Shown here one piece after another: positions 1 through 9,985 of a DNA stretch of 64,000 nucleotides (position 1 is its first letter; each line of letters begins with the position of its first letter). The notes under the pieces are model-generated. The model was not told where the DNA came from and did no database searches. It saw nothing but the letters and a program-made list of their open reading frames with translations. The stretch is from the NCBI RefSeq assembly GCF_000155615.1, contig NZ_DS989915.1, positions 2,617,627 through 2,681,626 on the forward strand, given 5' to 3'. The DNA is from Alcanivorax sp. DG881 (GTDB taxonomy: Bacteria; Pseudomonadota; Gammaproteobacteria; Pseudomonadales; Alcanivoracaceae). The position numbers and the translations under genes were made by a program.

Positions 1-1
1 T

Positions 2-3000
2 GATGGACAGCAGGCGGTGCCACCCCATGCCCCGATCGTCCTGCGTTTTTCCGACCCGGTGTCGCTGGACGCCAGCAATGTCAGCCTCTACGAATGCGCC
101 CCGGATGCCCGCCGTTGTGATGCGAACAGCGCTGTGGCCAGCGTGGCACTGGCAGCGCCACACAGCAGTGGCAACGGCCGGGGCGTCGTGCTTGCGCCGG
201 ACGTCGGTGCACTGAAAACCGGCACGGGTTATTCCCTGGTGCTGAATGATCTGGTCATTGATGATCAGAGGGTGAGCCTGCCCAACGGCAGCCTGGCGTT
301 TCGCACCCGGATAGCCCGTGAAGGGTCGATCCGGGATCAGGTGCCGGACCCGCAGCTGGCGATCACCCGTATCGTGCCGGACGGCGACTTGCCGCTACTG
401 GATTTTTCCACCGTGAGTGTGCGCTTCAATCAGCCGCTGGACCCGAAAACGGTGAAGTATGGTGATACCGTCAATCTGACATCCGGCGGTGAGCAAGTGC
501 CCGCCGCAGTGTGGGCGAAGGGCAGCGCACTGGTGCTCGACCCGGAGGAGACATTGATCCCCGGTCAGTCATACAGCCTGTTGATTATGCCGGGAGTGAA
601 AGGGCTGGCCGGCGATGGGCTGGACAGCCCGATGCTGAAAAGCTGGGTAGCCAGAAGTACGGAGCCGCGAGCCACCATGGTCCAGCGTGCCGCCGCCGCT
701 GACGACTGCGATCAGCCGTCACCTTCCAGTACCTCCATGCTCACCGGCATGGCCATCAACTGTGTGCCGGTCATCGCCCGGTTGCTGGGTGACACCACGG
801 TGTCGCGGCAGTCCGGTGATGTGTTTGCGGAGCTGGCCTACGCGCCAAATTTTCCGGAAGTGACCCCGCTGCGCATTCCCCGTGGTGCGTTACTGAAAGG
901 GGATCCGCTGAAAGTGATGATCGGTGGGCAGGTGGATGCCGGTTTTGATTCCGGTGAGGTCACCGTGACGTTTCTGTCCGATGCCACCGGTTACCTGATT
1001 CCCAACCCCAATAGTGTCAGCCCCAATGCACCTCGGCAGCTGCGCCTGAATATCGACGTGGCGTTTGCCACTGAAGAACCGCGTGCCAATGGCGCCTTTA
1101 CCCAAACGTTGCTACAGGTGGAGCTGGTCGGCACAGCCAAGGCCAATACCAGCACCGGCAGCCTGGTCACCGATGCGGTGGGCGTGGTGGAGCCGGAGGT
1201 GCTGGGGGTGGAAACCGCCTACGGGGTACTCAGTTTCCATATGGAATCCTACCCGGACCAGAACAATGCCCCGGCACCGCAGGACGATATGACACCCCCG
1301 ACTTTGCAAGCGTGGCAGCCGGGTGAAGCCACCTTGATGCAGCGGCCGGGGGACCCGGTGGTACTCAACTTCAGTGAGCCGCTGGACCCGGGCAGCGTGC
1401 AGGCCGCCGGGGAAGCAGATGACACTCTGCTGCTGACCCGCGACGGCATGCCGGAGCCGTTTCAGTGGCGCGTGGATGGCGCGGCCCTGGTGCTGCAGCC
1501 GGAAGAGCCTTTGGCCCATGGTGCGCAGTATCAGGTGTTGTTCACCGACGGTATTCGCGACATCGCCGGCAACGGCGCGCTGGCCGATACCCTGACTTTT
1601 TCCCTGCCGGATTATGCCGCCGGGAACGCCCGGGCGCCGCTGGTGCTGTCTGCCTATCCGGGGTTTCCCTGTAATACCGTGGGCCGGGATCTGGCTGCCA
1701 ATCGTGCCGGGCGTTGCGTCGGTGGCCGTGATGGCACCGGCACCGCGCCGGAGGGCGCGGGCCCGGTGGTGGAAGATGACCACCTTCCCCTGGCCCGTTT
1801 GCCGGTTAATCGCGACATCAAGCTGACCTTCTCCCAGGCCCTGGATGCGGATTCCGTGAATGCCGAGACCTTTGTGCTGGAGGCCGTCGACGATGCGGGC
1901 CAGCCGCAAGGCAATGCGCTGCCCGGCGTGTTGAATGCCCGGGGGCACACGCTCACCTTTACCCCCGAGGAGGCGTTGCAGGCTGGAGAGTTGTACCGCT
2001 ATACCCTGCATTCTGTGGTCGATAATCCGGCCTGTGGGGTGGACGCCATTTGCGATGGGCGAGGCCTGCCGTTGCAAACCCGGCTGCTGTATCAGGGCCC
2101 GGAAAACGTACCCGGGGCACAACAGGGCGGCGAATCGCTGGTGGTGTATTTCCGCGCCAGTGAGGCAAGCGGTGAGGTGCTGCAGGGGCTGCGGAACCTG
2201 CCTACGGCAGACGTGAATGCCAGCCTGATCCGTGAGTCCAGTGAGGCAGCCCCCTCCACGGAGGCCAGCGCCATTCTTAACAGTGCGTTTCTGGAAAAAG
2301 GAACGCCGGCGGCACAGGGCCAGCTTATTGCCGACTTTGATATCGGCTGCCCCAGTGACGACTATGTCACCCCGGACCTAAGTGCGTTTCCGGCCCTGGA
2401 AGCGCAGTACAGCCATCTCTATACGGATATGCCCGAGGCACCCTGCCCGGATAACCAATACCTGTTCCTGAGCGGCAACCTGACAGCGGAGATCGACGGC
2501 TACCTGAGCGCAGGGGACGTGCTTGCCCGTTTCGGTGATGATCCGTTGATTCCCGATGTGGTGAAGACACAGGGGGGCGTGCTGGCCTACATCCACCCCA
2601 GCCGGATCGTGACCACAGGCACTACCGTCTACCCGATCCTGACCCCCATCGCCGCCAACCTGACCCAGGCGGTGATGCCCGCACCCACCGGTCCGCAGCT
2701 TATGCGTATCCGTTATGCCTGTGACGCCAACCCCGCGGCCTCGGCACCCTGCGCCGCCCAGGACCAGGGCCGGGTGAAAGGCTGGATTGTTGAAGGCGCC
2801 AGCGAGCCGCAGTTTGTCACCCGCCTGAATCTGTATCTGGATGCGCCGCAACTGGAGCCGGTCGCCGTGCTGGCCGGGATGGCGCAGCCCTTCACCCATA
2901 ACCTGCACAGTTACCCGCTTACGCTGGGGCTATCCGGGGCGGTGACTTTTCTGGACGACGGCCGGCTGGACATTCATCAACTCAGTACCCAGGCCCTGCC

Positions 3001-3121
3001 GGTGGATGTGTATCTGGGCGGCATGGTGGCGGATCTGGTTCAGGGGGTGGATGCCATTCACATGCAGATTCCGGCAGGCAGGACCGAGCTCAATTATGTG
3101 AGCGAGCCGGTGAAGCCCTGA
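2..3121 (+). CDS. Ig-like (Big_5/SbsA-like) domain lipoprotein, 5' truncated by window edge
   Basis: The frame is open from base 2, so the true start and lipoprotein signal lie outside the window; the first GTG (17) falls inside the first Ig-like domain. The visible 1039 codons align along their whole length with the three complete lipoproteins at 6409, 11662 and 16603. Shared features are repeated Ig-like strands (FSxPLD, LxPxxPLxxGxxY, DxAGN), an NCVPV segment, a RANGAFTQ segment, VLGVETAYGVLSFHM, a YPGFPC segment and a C-terminal IPAG/LNY block. The family is probably an outer-membrane-anchored surface or periplasmic protein; the substrate is unknown. It is followed after 100 bp by a TraF-like barrel gene, the reverse of the barrel-then-lipoprotein order seen in the other pairs. 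Homology to the neighbours is certain; function is inferred only. Confidence 0.85.
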   Translation, partial: DGQQAVPPHAPIVLRFSDPVSLDASNVSLYECAPDARRCDANSAVASVALAAPHSSGNGRGVVLAPDVGALKTGTGYSLVLNDLVIDDQRVSLPNGSLAFRTRIAREGSIRDQVPDPQLAITRIVPDGDLPLLDFSTVSVRFNQPLDPKTVKYGDTVNLTSGGEQVPAAVWAKGSALVLDPEETLIPGQSYSLLIMPGVKGLAGDGLDSPMLKSWVARSTEPRATMVQRAAAADDCDQPSPSSTSMLTGMAINCVPVIARLLGDTTVSRQSGDVFAELAYAPNFPEVTPLRIPRGALLKGDPLKVMIGGQVDAGFDSGEVTVTFLSDATGYLIPNPNSVSPNAPRQLRLNIDVAFATEEPRANGAFTQTLLQVELVGTAKANTSTGSLVTDAVGVVEPEVLGVETAYGVLSFHMESYPDQNNAPAPQDDMTPPTLQAWQPGEATLMQRPGDPVVLNFSEPLDPGSVQAAGEADDTLLLTRDGMPEPFQWRVDGAALVLQPEEPLAHGAQYQVLFTDGIRDIAGNGALADTLTFSLPDYAAGNARAPLVLSAYPGFPCNTVGRDLAANRAGRCVGGRDGTGTAPEGAGPVVEDDHLPLARLPVNRDIKLTFSQALDADSVNAETFVLEAVDDAGQPQGNALPGVLNARGHTLTFTPEEALQAGELYRYTLHSVVDNPACGVDAICDGRGLPLQTRLLYQGPENVPGAQQGGESLVVYFRASEASGEVLQGLRNLPTADVNASLIRESSEAAPSTEASAILNSAFLEKGTPAAQGQLIADFDIGCPSDDYVTPDLSAFPALEAQYSHLYTDMPEAPCPDNQYLFLSGNLTAEIDGYLSAGDVLARFGDDPLIPDVVKTQGGVLAYIHPSRIVTTGTTVYPILTPIAANLTQAVMPAPTGPQLMRIRYACDANPAASAPCAAQDQGRVKGWIVEGASEPQFVTRLNLYLDAPQLEPVAVLAGMAQPFTHNLHSYPLTLGLSGAVTFLDDGRLDIHQLSTQALPVDVYLGGMVADLVQGVDAIHMQIPAGRTELNYVSEPVKP

Positions 3122-3221
3122 TCCATCTGCCGGAGACGGCAGTAATAACAAGCGCGCTGCTGCCTGTTCTGTGTCGCGATGCAGGCCAGGCAGCCCGCAG
3201 ATAAAAAAATGGAGAAGTTGC

Positions 3222-4604
3222 ATGATCATCAATAAAGCGTATCGCCGGCTGGCGACGTTGCTGTGCGGCGTGGTTCTGGCTGCAGGATTGGGCGTCGGGG
3301 TCAGTACCCCGGCCCAGGCGGGTATGGGCAATACGGCCAGTACCTATGGATTGCTGCCCATGGACGTGGCGTCGGCGCAGGGGTTGTCGCTTTTCAATGC
3401 CCAGGCGTCAGCCCTGTATTACAACCCGGCCTACCTGACCCGCGACCCGCGCGGCGAATTGACCCTGGGCATGATGCACGCCGGCCAGGAGTTGCGGGCG
3501 GCCAGCCAGGGAAGCCCGAGCGGCGGCGGCTCGCCGGTGACCCGCGAAGGCGATGTGCTCAGCGATGCGCCTTCCCAGCAGGTGTTGATCGCCATGAAGA
3601 CCGACCTGACGGACCTGACCAAATTCAACCACCCGCTGTACTTTGCTTTCATTGCCGGGGTGGAGAAGTATGGTGAGGAAATGCTGGCCTTCAATTCACA
3701 AACCAGCACCGAAGGGCAATTTTTCCAATACGGTCGCCAGCCCCTGTTCCTGAACCTGGGGGGCGGTGTCGAGTTGTTCAATGGTATTACCGGCGGTGCC
3801 TCGGCGCACGTGTCCTTGCGCTCCGATGCCACCCTGGTGGCCAGCGCGGATCTGGCCGGCAACACCCAGTATGAAAGGCTGGACGTCACCGCCCGGCCGG
3901 TGATTCGCCCGGTGGTGTCGGTGAACTTCGAGTGGGGGAAAGTGTTCTGCGGAAATAACGATCGCTGTGGTTTTCTTGGCGATCTGGAAACCGCGCTGGC
4001 TTTTCGCGGGCATACCGAAGCGCGCACCTCGGTGGAATCCAATATCACCATTCCCGGTACCGTGGTGGATCCGGGCATTACGCTGTTGATCGATACACTG
4101 GATTCCTATCAGCCGGATATCTACAGCGCGGGCCTGCTGTACCATCTCAGCGATCGTTTCCGCCTGGCGCTGGCGGTGGAGCAGCAGAACTGGCAGGACC
4201 TGGAAGGCAAGCTGGACCGTGACACCATCAAGGATCAGGCCAATGTGGCGTTGAAGGATATTGTGGTGCCACGCATCGGGGCCGAGTGGACGGTGAACGA
4301 CAGCCTGATCCTCACCGCCGGGGCGGCCTGGCAGGAAAGCCCGCTGGAAAGCCTGCAAACCCCGGATGTGAATTACCTGGATAGTGACAAGACGATTGTT
4401 GGGGTGGGCGCCTCCTGGATTGTTCGTAATCCGCCCGTCCTGGCCTTTCCGTTGCGGCTGGATTTTGGTTACCAGTTCCAGAGGCTGGAAAAGCGGGAAT
4501 TTGAGCTGACCACGACCCGGCCAGGGGTGACCAACCCCTATGAAACCGTGTCGGCGGATGGTGAGGCCAATATTTTTTCCGGTTCCATCACCGTTAAGTT
4601 CTGA
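3222..4604 (+). CDS. TraF_2-like outer-membrane beta-barrel protein, subtype A
   Basis: 460 aa with a Sec signal peptide (AQA cleavage near residue 33) and a C-terminal phenylalanine in a SITVKF strand, typical of BAM-assembled barrels. After cleavage the mature N-terminus reads GMGNTASTYGLLP, followed by an ALYYNPAYL segment resembling the NPA motif of FadL-type hydrophobic-substrate channels. A conserved Cys pair (FCGNNDRC) probably forms a disulfide loop. The start ATG at 3222 is chosen for the GGAG upstream; an in-frame start at 3171 would hide the signal peptide. Databases usually call this family conjugal transfer protein TraF, but no conjugation genes are nearby. It belongs to subtype A with the product at 10294, and is the only barrel in the window with no lipoprotein gene directly downstream. 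Confidence 0.85.
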   Translation: MIINKAYRRLATLLCGVVLAAGLGVGVSTPAQAGMGNTASTYGLLPMDVASAQGLSLFNAQASALYYNPAYLTRDPRGELTLGMMHAGQELRAASQGSPSGGGSPVTREGDVLSDAPSQQVLIAMKTDLTDLTKFNHPLYFAFIAGVEKYGEEMLAFNSQTSTEGQFFQYGRQPLFLNLGGGVELFNGITGGASAHVSLRSDATLVASADLAGNTQYERLDVTARPVIRPVVSVNFEWGKVFCGNNDRCGFLGDLETALAFRGHTEARTSVESNITIPGTVVDPGITLLIDTLDSYQPDIYSAGLLYHLSDRFRLALAVEQQNWQDLEGKLDRDTIKDQANVALKDIVVPRIGAEWTVNDSLILTAGAAWQESPLESLQTPDVNYLDSDKTIVGVGASWIVRNPPVLAFPLRLDFGYQFQRLEKREFELTTTRPGVTNPYETVSADGEANIFSGSITVKF

Positions 4605-5031
4605 ACCCCCCTTCGAGGTTGCCTGTGGCCCGCTGTCCTGGCGGTGCCACCTGCGGCCTTCTTCTTTGTGCCTGGTGCGGCCCGTGGGTGTCAGCTTGTT
4701 GAGCGCCTCATGAGGTTAACAGTCGTGCAATCGTCCCGGTGTCTTGTCGTGGGGGATTGCCGTTTATCGGGACAAAAACGTGACTTCCCGGCTGTTTTCT
4801 ACGAAAAACGGCGTATTCCGAATGTGGTTCATCTGTATATTTCTGTGTATATATGTAAACCCAGTGAGGTTTTGCGACATTGTCGTGATTAAATGTTTCC
4901 ACTATTTGGCACGATGATGCCAATAATGGTGAGCAAAAAACTGCTCAGCATAACGGTCAGGTGCGCTTGAATTTGCGTACCGCCAAATAATAACAACGGC
5001 CCCGTTTCGGGCGCGTCTTGTGGAGAGCTTC
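4605..5031 (+). other. Intergenic region between two TraF-like genes
   Basis: This 427 bp gap holds no credible gene. The first half is GC-rich. From about 4830 it turns AT-rich (TATATTTCTGTGTATATATG), the likely promoter area for the downstream barrel-lipoprotein pair. A small hairpin GAGCAAAAAACTGCTC lies near 4931-4946. In the second 10 kb unit the equivalent interval is occupied by a 3.2 kb lipoprotein gene, so this gap may mark a deletion. Confidence 0.5.
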
Positions 5032-6396
5032 ATGACAATACGGAAATTACTTCCTGCCGTTCTGGCGGGAATTGGCGCTGTGTCTGTGTCACCGGTAATG
5101 GCCAGCATGGGGAATATCGGCACTACCTATGGGGTGCTGCCCTCCGACCTGGCCTCCGCCCAGGCCTTGTCCATGTTCAATAGCCAGGTATCCGCTACTT
5201 ATTACAATCCGGCTTATCTGGCCAAGGACAGCCGCGGTGAGCTGACCACCGGCCTGTTGCACGCGGACCATGAGCTGCGTGCCAGTTCCGTCGGTGGCGG
5301 GTCTGCCCCGCTTCGCGATGGCGATATTCTCCAGGATTCACCGTCACAGCAGGTCTTGCTGGGCATGAAGACCGACCTTACTTCCCTGACCAAGTATGAC
5401 CATCCCCTGTACTTCGGCTTTATGCTCGGCGTGGAAAAATACGGCGAGGAAATGCTGGCATTCAATTCGCAGACCTCCACCTCCGGCCAGTATTTCGAAT
5501 ACGGTCGCCAGCCGCTGTTCCTGAATCTGGGGGGCGGTACGCAAATCTGGCGTGGCCTGGATATGGGGCTGTCCGCACGGATTACCCTGCATTCGGAAGC
5601 GGAGCTGGTCGCGACGTCCACACTGGCTGGGGAAACCAGCTACGAAACCCTGAATGTGTCGGCCAAGCCCTCCATTCGACCAATCTTCGGCCTCAACATG
5701 GACTGGGGCGAAAGCTTCTGCGGTGAAGGTGATAGCTGCTGGTTCAACGGGCTGGAAACCGCGTTCAGTTACCGTGGTTACTCCAACACCAACACCACGG
5801 TGGATTCCACTATCACTATCCCCGGCACCGTGCTGGACCCGGGCATCAACCTGGCGATTACCACCATCGATTCCTACCAGCCGAATATCTATGCCGCCGG
5901 TCTGGCCTATGGCCGGGAGCGCTGGCGCGTTGGGGTAACCTTGGAAATGCAGGAATGGTCGAGCCTGGAAGAAGAGCTGGAAGGCGACACCATCAAGGAC
6001 CAGGCCGTTAACACCGGCGGCGCGCCTTACGAGCTGCGTTTCAAGGATATTGTGGTGCCGCGCATTGGTGGCGAATTCAATATCAACGACACCTACAAGC
6101 TAACAGGCGGCGTGGCGTTCAGTGAATCGCCTCTGGATTCCAACGCATCACTGGAAGTGAACTACCTGGATGCCGACAAGATGATTCTGGGCCTGGGTCT
6201 CACTGCAGAGTACAAGTCCGTCCCGGTGCTGGCTTACCCGGTGCGTTTTGATCTGGCCTACCAGTATCAACAGCTCGACTCGCGCGAGTTCGATCTGTAC
6301 GACCGCCGTTCCCCGAGCTTCCCGCAGTCCTACGAAACCGTGGAAGCGGAAGGCGATGTACACGTTTTCTCCGGCTCCATCACCCTCAAATTCTAG
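5032..6396 (+). CDS. TraF_2-like outer-membrane beta-barrel protein, subtype B
   Basis: 454 aa with a signal peptide cleaved after VMA (near residue 24), mature start SMGNIGTTYGVLPSD, an ATYYNPAYL FadL-like segment, a Cys pair (FCGEGDSC) and a terminal SITLKF strand. It groups with the protein at 15226 (shared FSYRGYSNT and GNIGTTYGVLP) rather than with its direct neighbour. The start ATG at 5032 has GGAG upstream; the GTG at 5020 is less likely. The stop overlaps the AGGAGG of the lipoprotein at 6409, so the pair is certainly co-transcribed and probably translationally coupled. Likely role is an outer-membrane channel or assembly partner of the adjacent lipoprotein; the substrate is unknown. 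Confidence 0.85.
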   Translation: MTIRKLLPAVLAGIGAVSVSPVMASMGNIGTTYGVLPSDLASAQALSMFNSQVSATYYNPAYLAKDSRGELTTGLLHADHELRASSVGGGSAPLRDGDILQDSPSQQVLLGMKTDLTSLTKYDHPLYFGFMLGVEKYGEEMLAFNSQTSTSGQYFEYGRQPLFLNLGGGTQIWRGLDMGLSARITLHSEAELVATSTLAGETSYETLNVSAKPSIRPIFGLNMDWGESFCGEGDSCWFNGLETAFSYRGYSNTNTTVDSTITIPGTVLDPGINLAITTIDSYQPNIYAAGLAYGRERWRVGVTLEMQEWSSLEEELEGDTIKDQAVNTGGAPYELRFKDIVVPRIGGEFNINDTYKLTGGVAFSESPLDSNASLEVNYLDADKMILGLGLTAEYKSVPVLAYPVRFDLAYQYQQLDSREFDLYDRRSPSFPQSYETVEAEGDVHVFSGSITLKF

Positions 6397-6408
6397 GAGG
6401 TAATGGCG

Positions 6409-9400
6409 ATGAAATTAAAAGCGCTATCTCTGGCTACAGCAGCTGCCTTGCTGGCGGCCTGTGGCGGTGAGGCCGGTGACGAGCCCACCCTGGAAAACTG
6501 GCAGACCGGTGAGGTCTATTACAGTTTCCCCTACGACGGTCAGCAGGATCTGGCACCAAAGACGCCGCTGTCCATTCGGTTTTCCCATCCGGTCACAGTG
6601 GATGCCAGCCACTTTACGTTGCTGGAATGTGCCCAGCTGGACGGGGATTGCCCCGATACCGGCAATAATAAGGTGGCCCTGCAGGCGCCACAACCGGTTG
6701 ATGGGGGCATGGGTGTCATGTTGCAGCCGGATGCGCCGCTGCAAACCCATACCCACTACCGGTTGGTGCTGAATGGCATAGAAACGGAAAACGGCTCCCC
6801 GGTGTTCCCGGATGGCGGCCTGGATTTCGTTACCCGGTTGTCCAGCGATGGCCCTATGTCCAGCCGCATGGCCGCCCCGGACCTGGCGGTGCGTAATGTG
6901 ATCCCGGATGGTAAACAGCTGCCGTTCATGGATTTTTCCACTCTGCGGGTGCGCTTTAACCAGATGCTGGATGCCGGCACCCTGGTGTATGGCGATTCCG
7001 TAACGCTGGAAGGCAGTGACGGTCTGGTGCCTGCGGCCTTGCTGGTAAAAGGCAATGCGGTCACGGTGGATCCACTGGAAGACCTGACACCGGGCGAGAG
7101 CTACACCCTGTCGTTCAGCACCTCGGTGCGTGGCGAATCCGATGACAGCCTTACCGGTGGTTTCGAGCAGACCTGGGTGGCCAAAGACTCCAGGCCCCGC
7201 GCAACCCTGGTGCAGGACGTGGTCAGTGCCACCGACCAGGCGGACGATCCCTGTAACGCGGACGGCGCGCTGGTGGCCAAGCTGACCGGTGCCACCATGA
7301 ACTGTGTGCCGGTGCAGTCCACCTTGCTGGGCAGCAAGGATGCCACCATGCAGGGCGGCGATGTGTTCGCCGAGCTGGCATTTCTGCCCAACTACCCGGA
7401 AGTCTCGCCGCTGCGCATTCCTCGCAACAGCCTGCTTAGCGGCAGCAACATCGAAGTGAAAGTGGCCGGCGAAGTGAAGGCAGGTATCGAGACCGGCGCC
7501 ATTGCCGTGACCTTCCTGTCCGATGCATCCGGCTACCTGATGCCCAACCCCTACAGCGATGCCCATGAAGCGCCGAAACAGGTGAAGCTGTACATGGATG
7601 TGTCCATGACGGCGGAAAACCCGGAAGCCAACGGCGCGCTGAGTCAGACGCTGATGCACGTGGAATTGAACGGCATGGCGCTGGTGCAGGATGGCCGCAT
7701 GGAAATTGACGCGGTGGGTATCGTGGAACCCAAGGTGCTGGGGCAGGAAACCGCCTTCGGCCTGCTCAGTTTCCACATGAAATCCTACGAGGATCAGGAA
7801 AACGCCCCTGAGCCGGTGCCGGATATGACCGCTCCGGTACTGCAATCCATGGTGCCCGCCGTGGATGGCAATGGCATGGCCATGAGCGCGCGCCCGGGTG
7901 ATGCAGTGATACTCAATTTCAGCGAACCGCTGGATAGCGCAACCCTGCTCGCCGGCACCAGTTTTGGTTTGCAGCAAAATGGTAGCTATGTGGACACCGA
8001 CTGGTATCTGGACGGTGCCAGCCTGGTGATGCGACCGGCCCAGCCGCTGGCCTTTGGTGAAAGTTATACCGCTGTGGTGGAGGGTTCCGTGACGGATCTG
8101 GCCGGTAATCCGGTCAACCCGGTCAACCAGGGTTTCGAGTTGGCTAGCCGTATCGGTGATTTGCCGCCGCCCCGTGTGCTGACGACCTACCCGGGCTTCC
8201 CGTGCGCCAGTGACAAGGAGCATTGGGAAATCGAGTTTGGCAACCACGGCTTCTGTCAGGGCGGTAAGACCGAAGATGATCGCAACCCGGTGTCCAGCCT
8301 GCCTGCAGACCGGGCTATCCGGATTAACTTCACCCGCGATATTGCCCCGGCCTCTGTGGTCTTCGAGAACACCACCGCCTGTGATGTGGGCAGCTTCCGG
8401 GTAGAGAAAGTGGAGTTGAACCCGGCCACGGGTACGCCAATGCGTTATGACGATGGCGAAAAGCGCAAATATCGCTGTGAATCCGGCGTCACCGGTTCAC
8501 TGGAGGTGGGGACGCGCAGCCTGGTCTTCACCCCGGATGAGCCCTGGGAAGAAGGGGTGTATTACCGCTACGCCTTGCAAAGTGTGAACGCGACCGGCGG
8601 CCAGTTGCCGGATGATTGCACCTCCGGCGAAGCCATTTGCGCTACCGATGGTAAACGTTTGCAGACCGCCATGTTGCGAGCCCCTGCCAATGATATGGGT
8701 GGCCCGGATATAGAGAACCACTTTATCGGGGCCGCGCCGAGGGTGTCGGTGTACCAGCCGCTGAAAAACCTGCCCACCGCGGATCTCAATGGTAATGGCC
8801 ACTTTGATAGTGGTGAGCCGGGTTACGGAGGGAATGAACCCGGGGTGAATACCACGGATCTCATCCTCGACGGCTATGATGGAAAAGGGCTTTTGTACGA
8901 CCCGGAGCTGTTGTGCGACGTGACGGAACAGTGCGACATCCATGTCACGGGTGCGCTGAATTCAGAAGTATTCGGCTCGGCGGTCTATACCGATCTGGAG
9001 ACCGGTGAAGAGGTAATCGATCCCGCCACGAATGAACCCATGAAGGCGGTTCGTATTGGTTTGTACCCAACCATGATTCAGGCATCCTCGGTGACTCTGC
9101 TGGTGAAAATCCTGGGCTTCATTCCCAGTGAAACGCCAACGGAAACCCAGTTCATGCGCATGCGGTATCACTGTGTGCCCTGGCCGGACGATGCCGACAA
9201 CTACTGTGGCAAACAGAACCCGGATGGCAGCTATGTCTACGATGAAATCGAGCGCCAGGGATTGATCCCCGGCTGGATTGTGCAGACCGACAATGGCCCG
9301 GAATTTCGTGCCAATGTGGATTTGTATCTGGATGCGCCTTACATGCATATCGTCGCCGGCGGATCACACAACCAGCATAGCTATCCGATTACCATGAAGC

Positions 9401-9576
9401 TTTCCGGGCCGGTCACGTTCCTGCCGGATGGCCGCATGGTGATCAACCAGGTCAATGCCAATATGATTCCGGTGAATGTGGTGCTGAGTGTGTTGCTGTC
9501 CAGCCCGGAGATCTACCTGAAGATCCCGGTGGGTGGCGTCAAACTCCAGTACCTGGGTGAGCCCATCAAGCAATAA
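6409..9576 (+). CDS. Ig-like (Big_5/SbsA-like) domain lipoprotein
   Basis: 1055 aa. Signal peptide with lipobox LLAAC (Cys18), then a Gly/Glu/Asp linker with no obvious inner-membrane retention Asp at +2, consistent with outer-membrane sorting. Ig-like repeats lie at roughly residues 35-130, 155-235, 490-580 and 630-740, separated by the conserved family core (NCVPV, RANGAxxQ-like, LGQETAFGLLSFHM). An EF-hand-like Asp-rich stretch (ADLNGNGHFDSGE) occurs near residue 795 and may bind calcium. I prefer ATG 6409 to 6403 because AGGAGG (6395-6400) is 8 nt upstream of it and only 2 nt from 6403. It forms a pair with the barrel at 5032 and is closed by the terminator at 9597. Confidence 0.88.
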   Translation: MKLKALSLATAAALLAACGGEAGDEPTLENWQTGEVYYSFPYDGQQDLAPKTPLSIRFSHPVTVDASHFTLLECAQLDGDCPDTGNNKVALQAPQPVDGGMGVMLQPDAPLQTHTHYRLVLNGIETENGSPVFPDGGLDFVTRLSSDGPMSSRMAAPDLAVRNVIPDGKQLPFMDFSTLRVRFNQMLDAGTLVYGDSVTLEGSDGLVPAALLVKGNAVTVDPLEDLTPGESYTLSFSTSVRGESDDSLTGGFEQTWVAKDSRPRATLVQDVVSATDQADDPCNADGALVAKLTGATMNCVPVQSTLLGSKDATMQGGDVFAELAFLPNYPEVSPLRIPRNSLLSGSNIEVKVAGEVKAGIETGAIAVTFLSDASGYLMPNPYSDAHEAPKQVKLYMDVSMTAENPEANGALSQTLMHVELNGMALVQDGRMEIDAVGIVEPKVLGQETAFGLLSFHMKSYEDQENAPEPVPDMTAPVLQSMVPAVDGNGMAMSARPGDAVILNFSEPLDSATLLAGTSFGLQQNGSYVDTDWYLDGASLVMRPAQPLAFGESYTAVVEGSVTDLAGNPVNPVNQGFELASRIGDLPPPRVLTTYPGFPCASDKEHWEIEFGNHGFCQGGKTEDDRNPVSSLPADRAIRINFTRDIAPASVVFENTTACDVGSFRVEKVELNPATGTPMRYDDGEKRKYRCESGVTGSLEVGTRSLVFTPDEPWEEGVYYRYALQSVNATGGQLPDDCTSGEAICATDGKRLQTAMLRAPANDMGGPDIENHFIGAAPRVSVYQPLKNLPTADLNGNGHFDSGEPGYGGNEPGVNTTDLILDGYDGKGLLYDPELLCDVTEQCDIHVTGALNSEVFGSAVYTDLETGEEVIDPATNEPMKAVRIGLYPTMIQASSVTLLVKILGFIPSETPTETQFMRMRYHCVPWPDDADNYCGKQNPDGSYVYDEIERQGLIPGWIVQTDNGPEFRANVDLYLDAPYMHIVAGGSHNQHSYPITMKLSGPVTFLPDGRMVINQVNANMIPVNVVLSVLLSSPEIYLKIPVGGVKLQYLGEPIKQ

Positions 9577-9596
9577 CGGATGTTTGTGTTTTTACA

Positions 9597-9620
9597 GCCG
9601 GCCTTTGGGCCGGCTTTTTT
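9597..9620 (+). terminator. Rho-independent terminator
   Basis: Perfect GC-rich stem GCCGGC-CTTTGG-GCCGGC followed by TTTTTT, 20 bp after the lipoprotein stop. It has the same position and near-identical sequence as the terminator at 19592, as part of the duplicated intergenic block. Confidence 0.9.
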
Positions 9621-9985
9621 ATGGTTTTTCGCGGATTAGAGTGAATAAAACGCTTCTCGCCATCAGCCTGGTTTATCCCGAATACCCGGCACTTTGCCAA
9701 ACGCTCGACGCCGGATGCCTGACGTAAACCTCCATCGCCTGAGAGGCTGTCGTTATTCCGGCCTCTCTTTTGAGAGGTATTTTGAGGAATTGTCAGGGCC
9801 ATCATTGAGGCAATAATCGGGTAATGCATTTTGCACAGAGAGTATGGCGGGCAAGGTTTTCAGGTTTTGAATGCCAGCGTCCGTCGTCGGGCATCCGGCG
9901 TCCAGCGGCGGCCAAGGCGGGATAATCAGACAAGCTCTGCAGCCGGCGGATCACTCAATTCCGCGATGAACCTTTTTATGCCTGT
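9597..9985 (+). repeat. Duplicated intergenic block, copy 1
   Basis: Runs from the terminator through CGCGGATTAGA, a GACGCCGGATGCC arm near 9708, CAAGGTTTTCAGGTTTTG near 9852, GGGCATCCGGCGTCCAGCG near 9889 and TCACTCAATT(C/T)CGCGATGAACC. All these landmarks recur in the same order at 19592-19905. The GACGCCGGATGCC and GGCATCCGGCGTC arms are inverted relative to each other and could form a cruciform. The conservation of non-coding DNA is direct evidence for segmental duplication of the array. The small open frame within it (9831-10082) is not conserved between copies and is not called. Confidence 0.8.

Noticed and set aside
6424..8247. 607 aa open frame on the minus strand inside the 6409 lipoprotein
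   Set aside because: Lies wholly antisense to a gene with homologs in the same array; His/Gln/Arg-rich translation typical of a shadow of GC-rich coding sequence.
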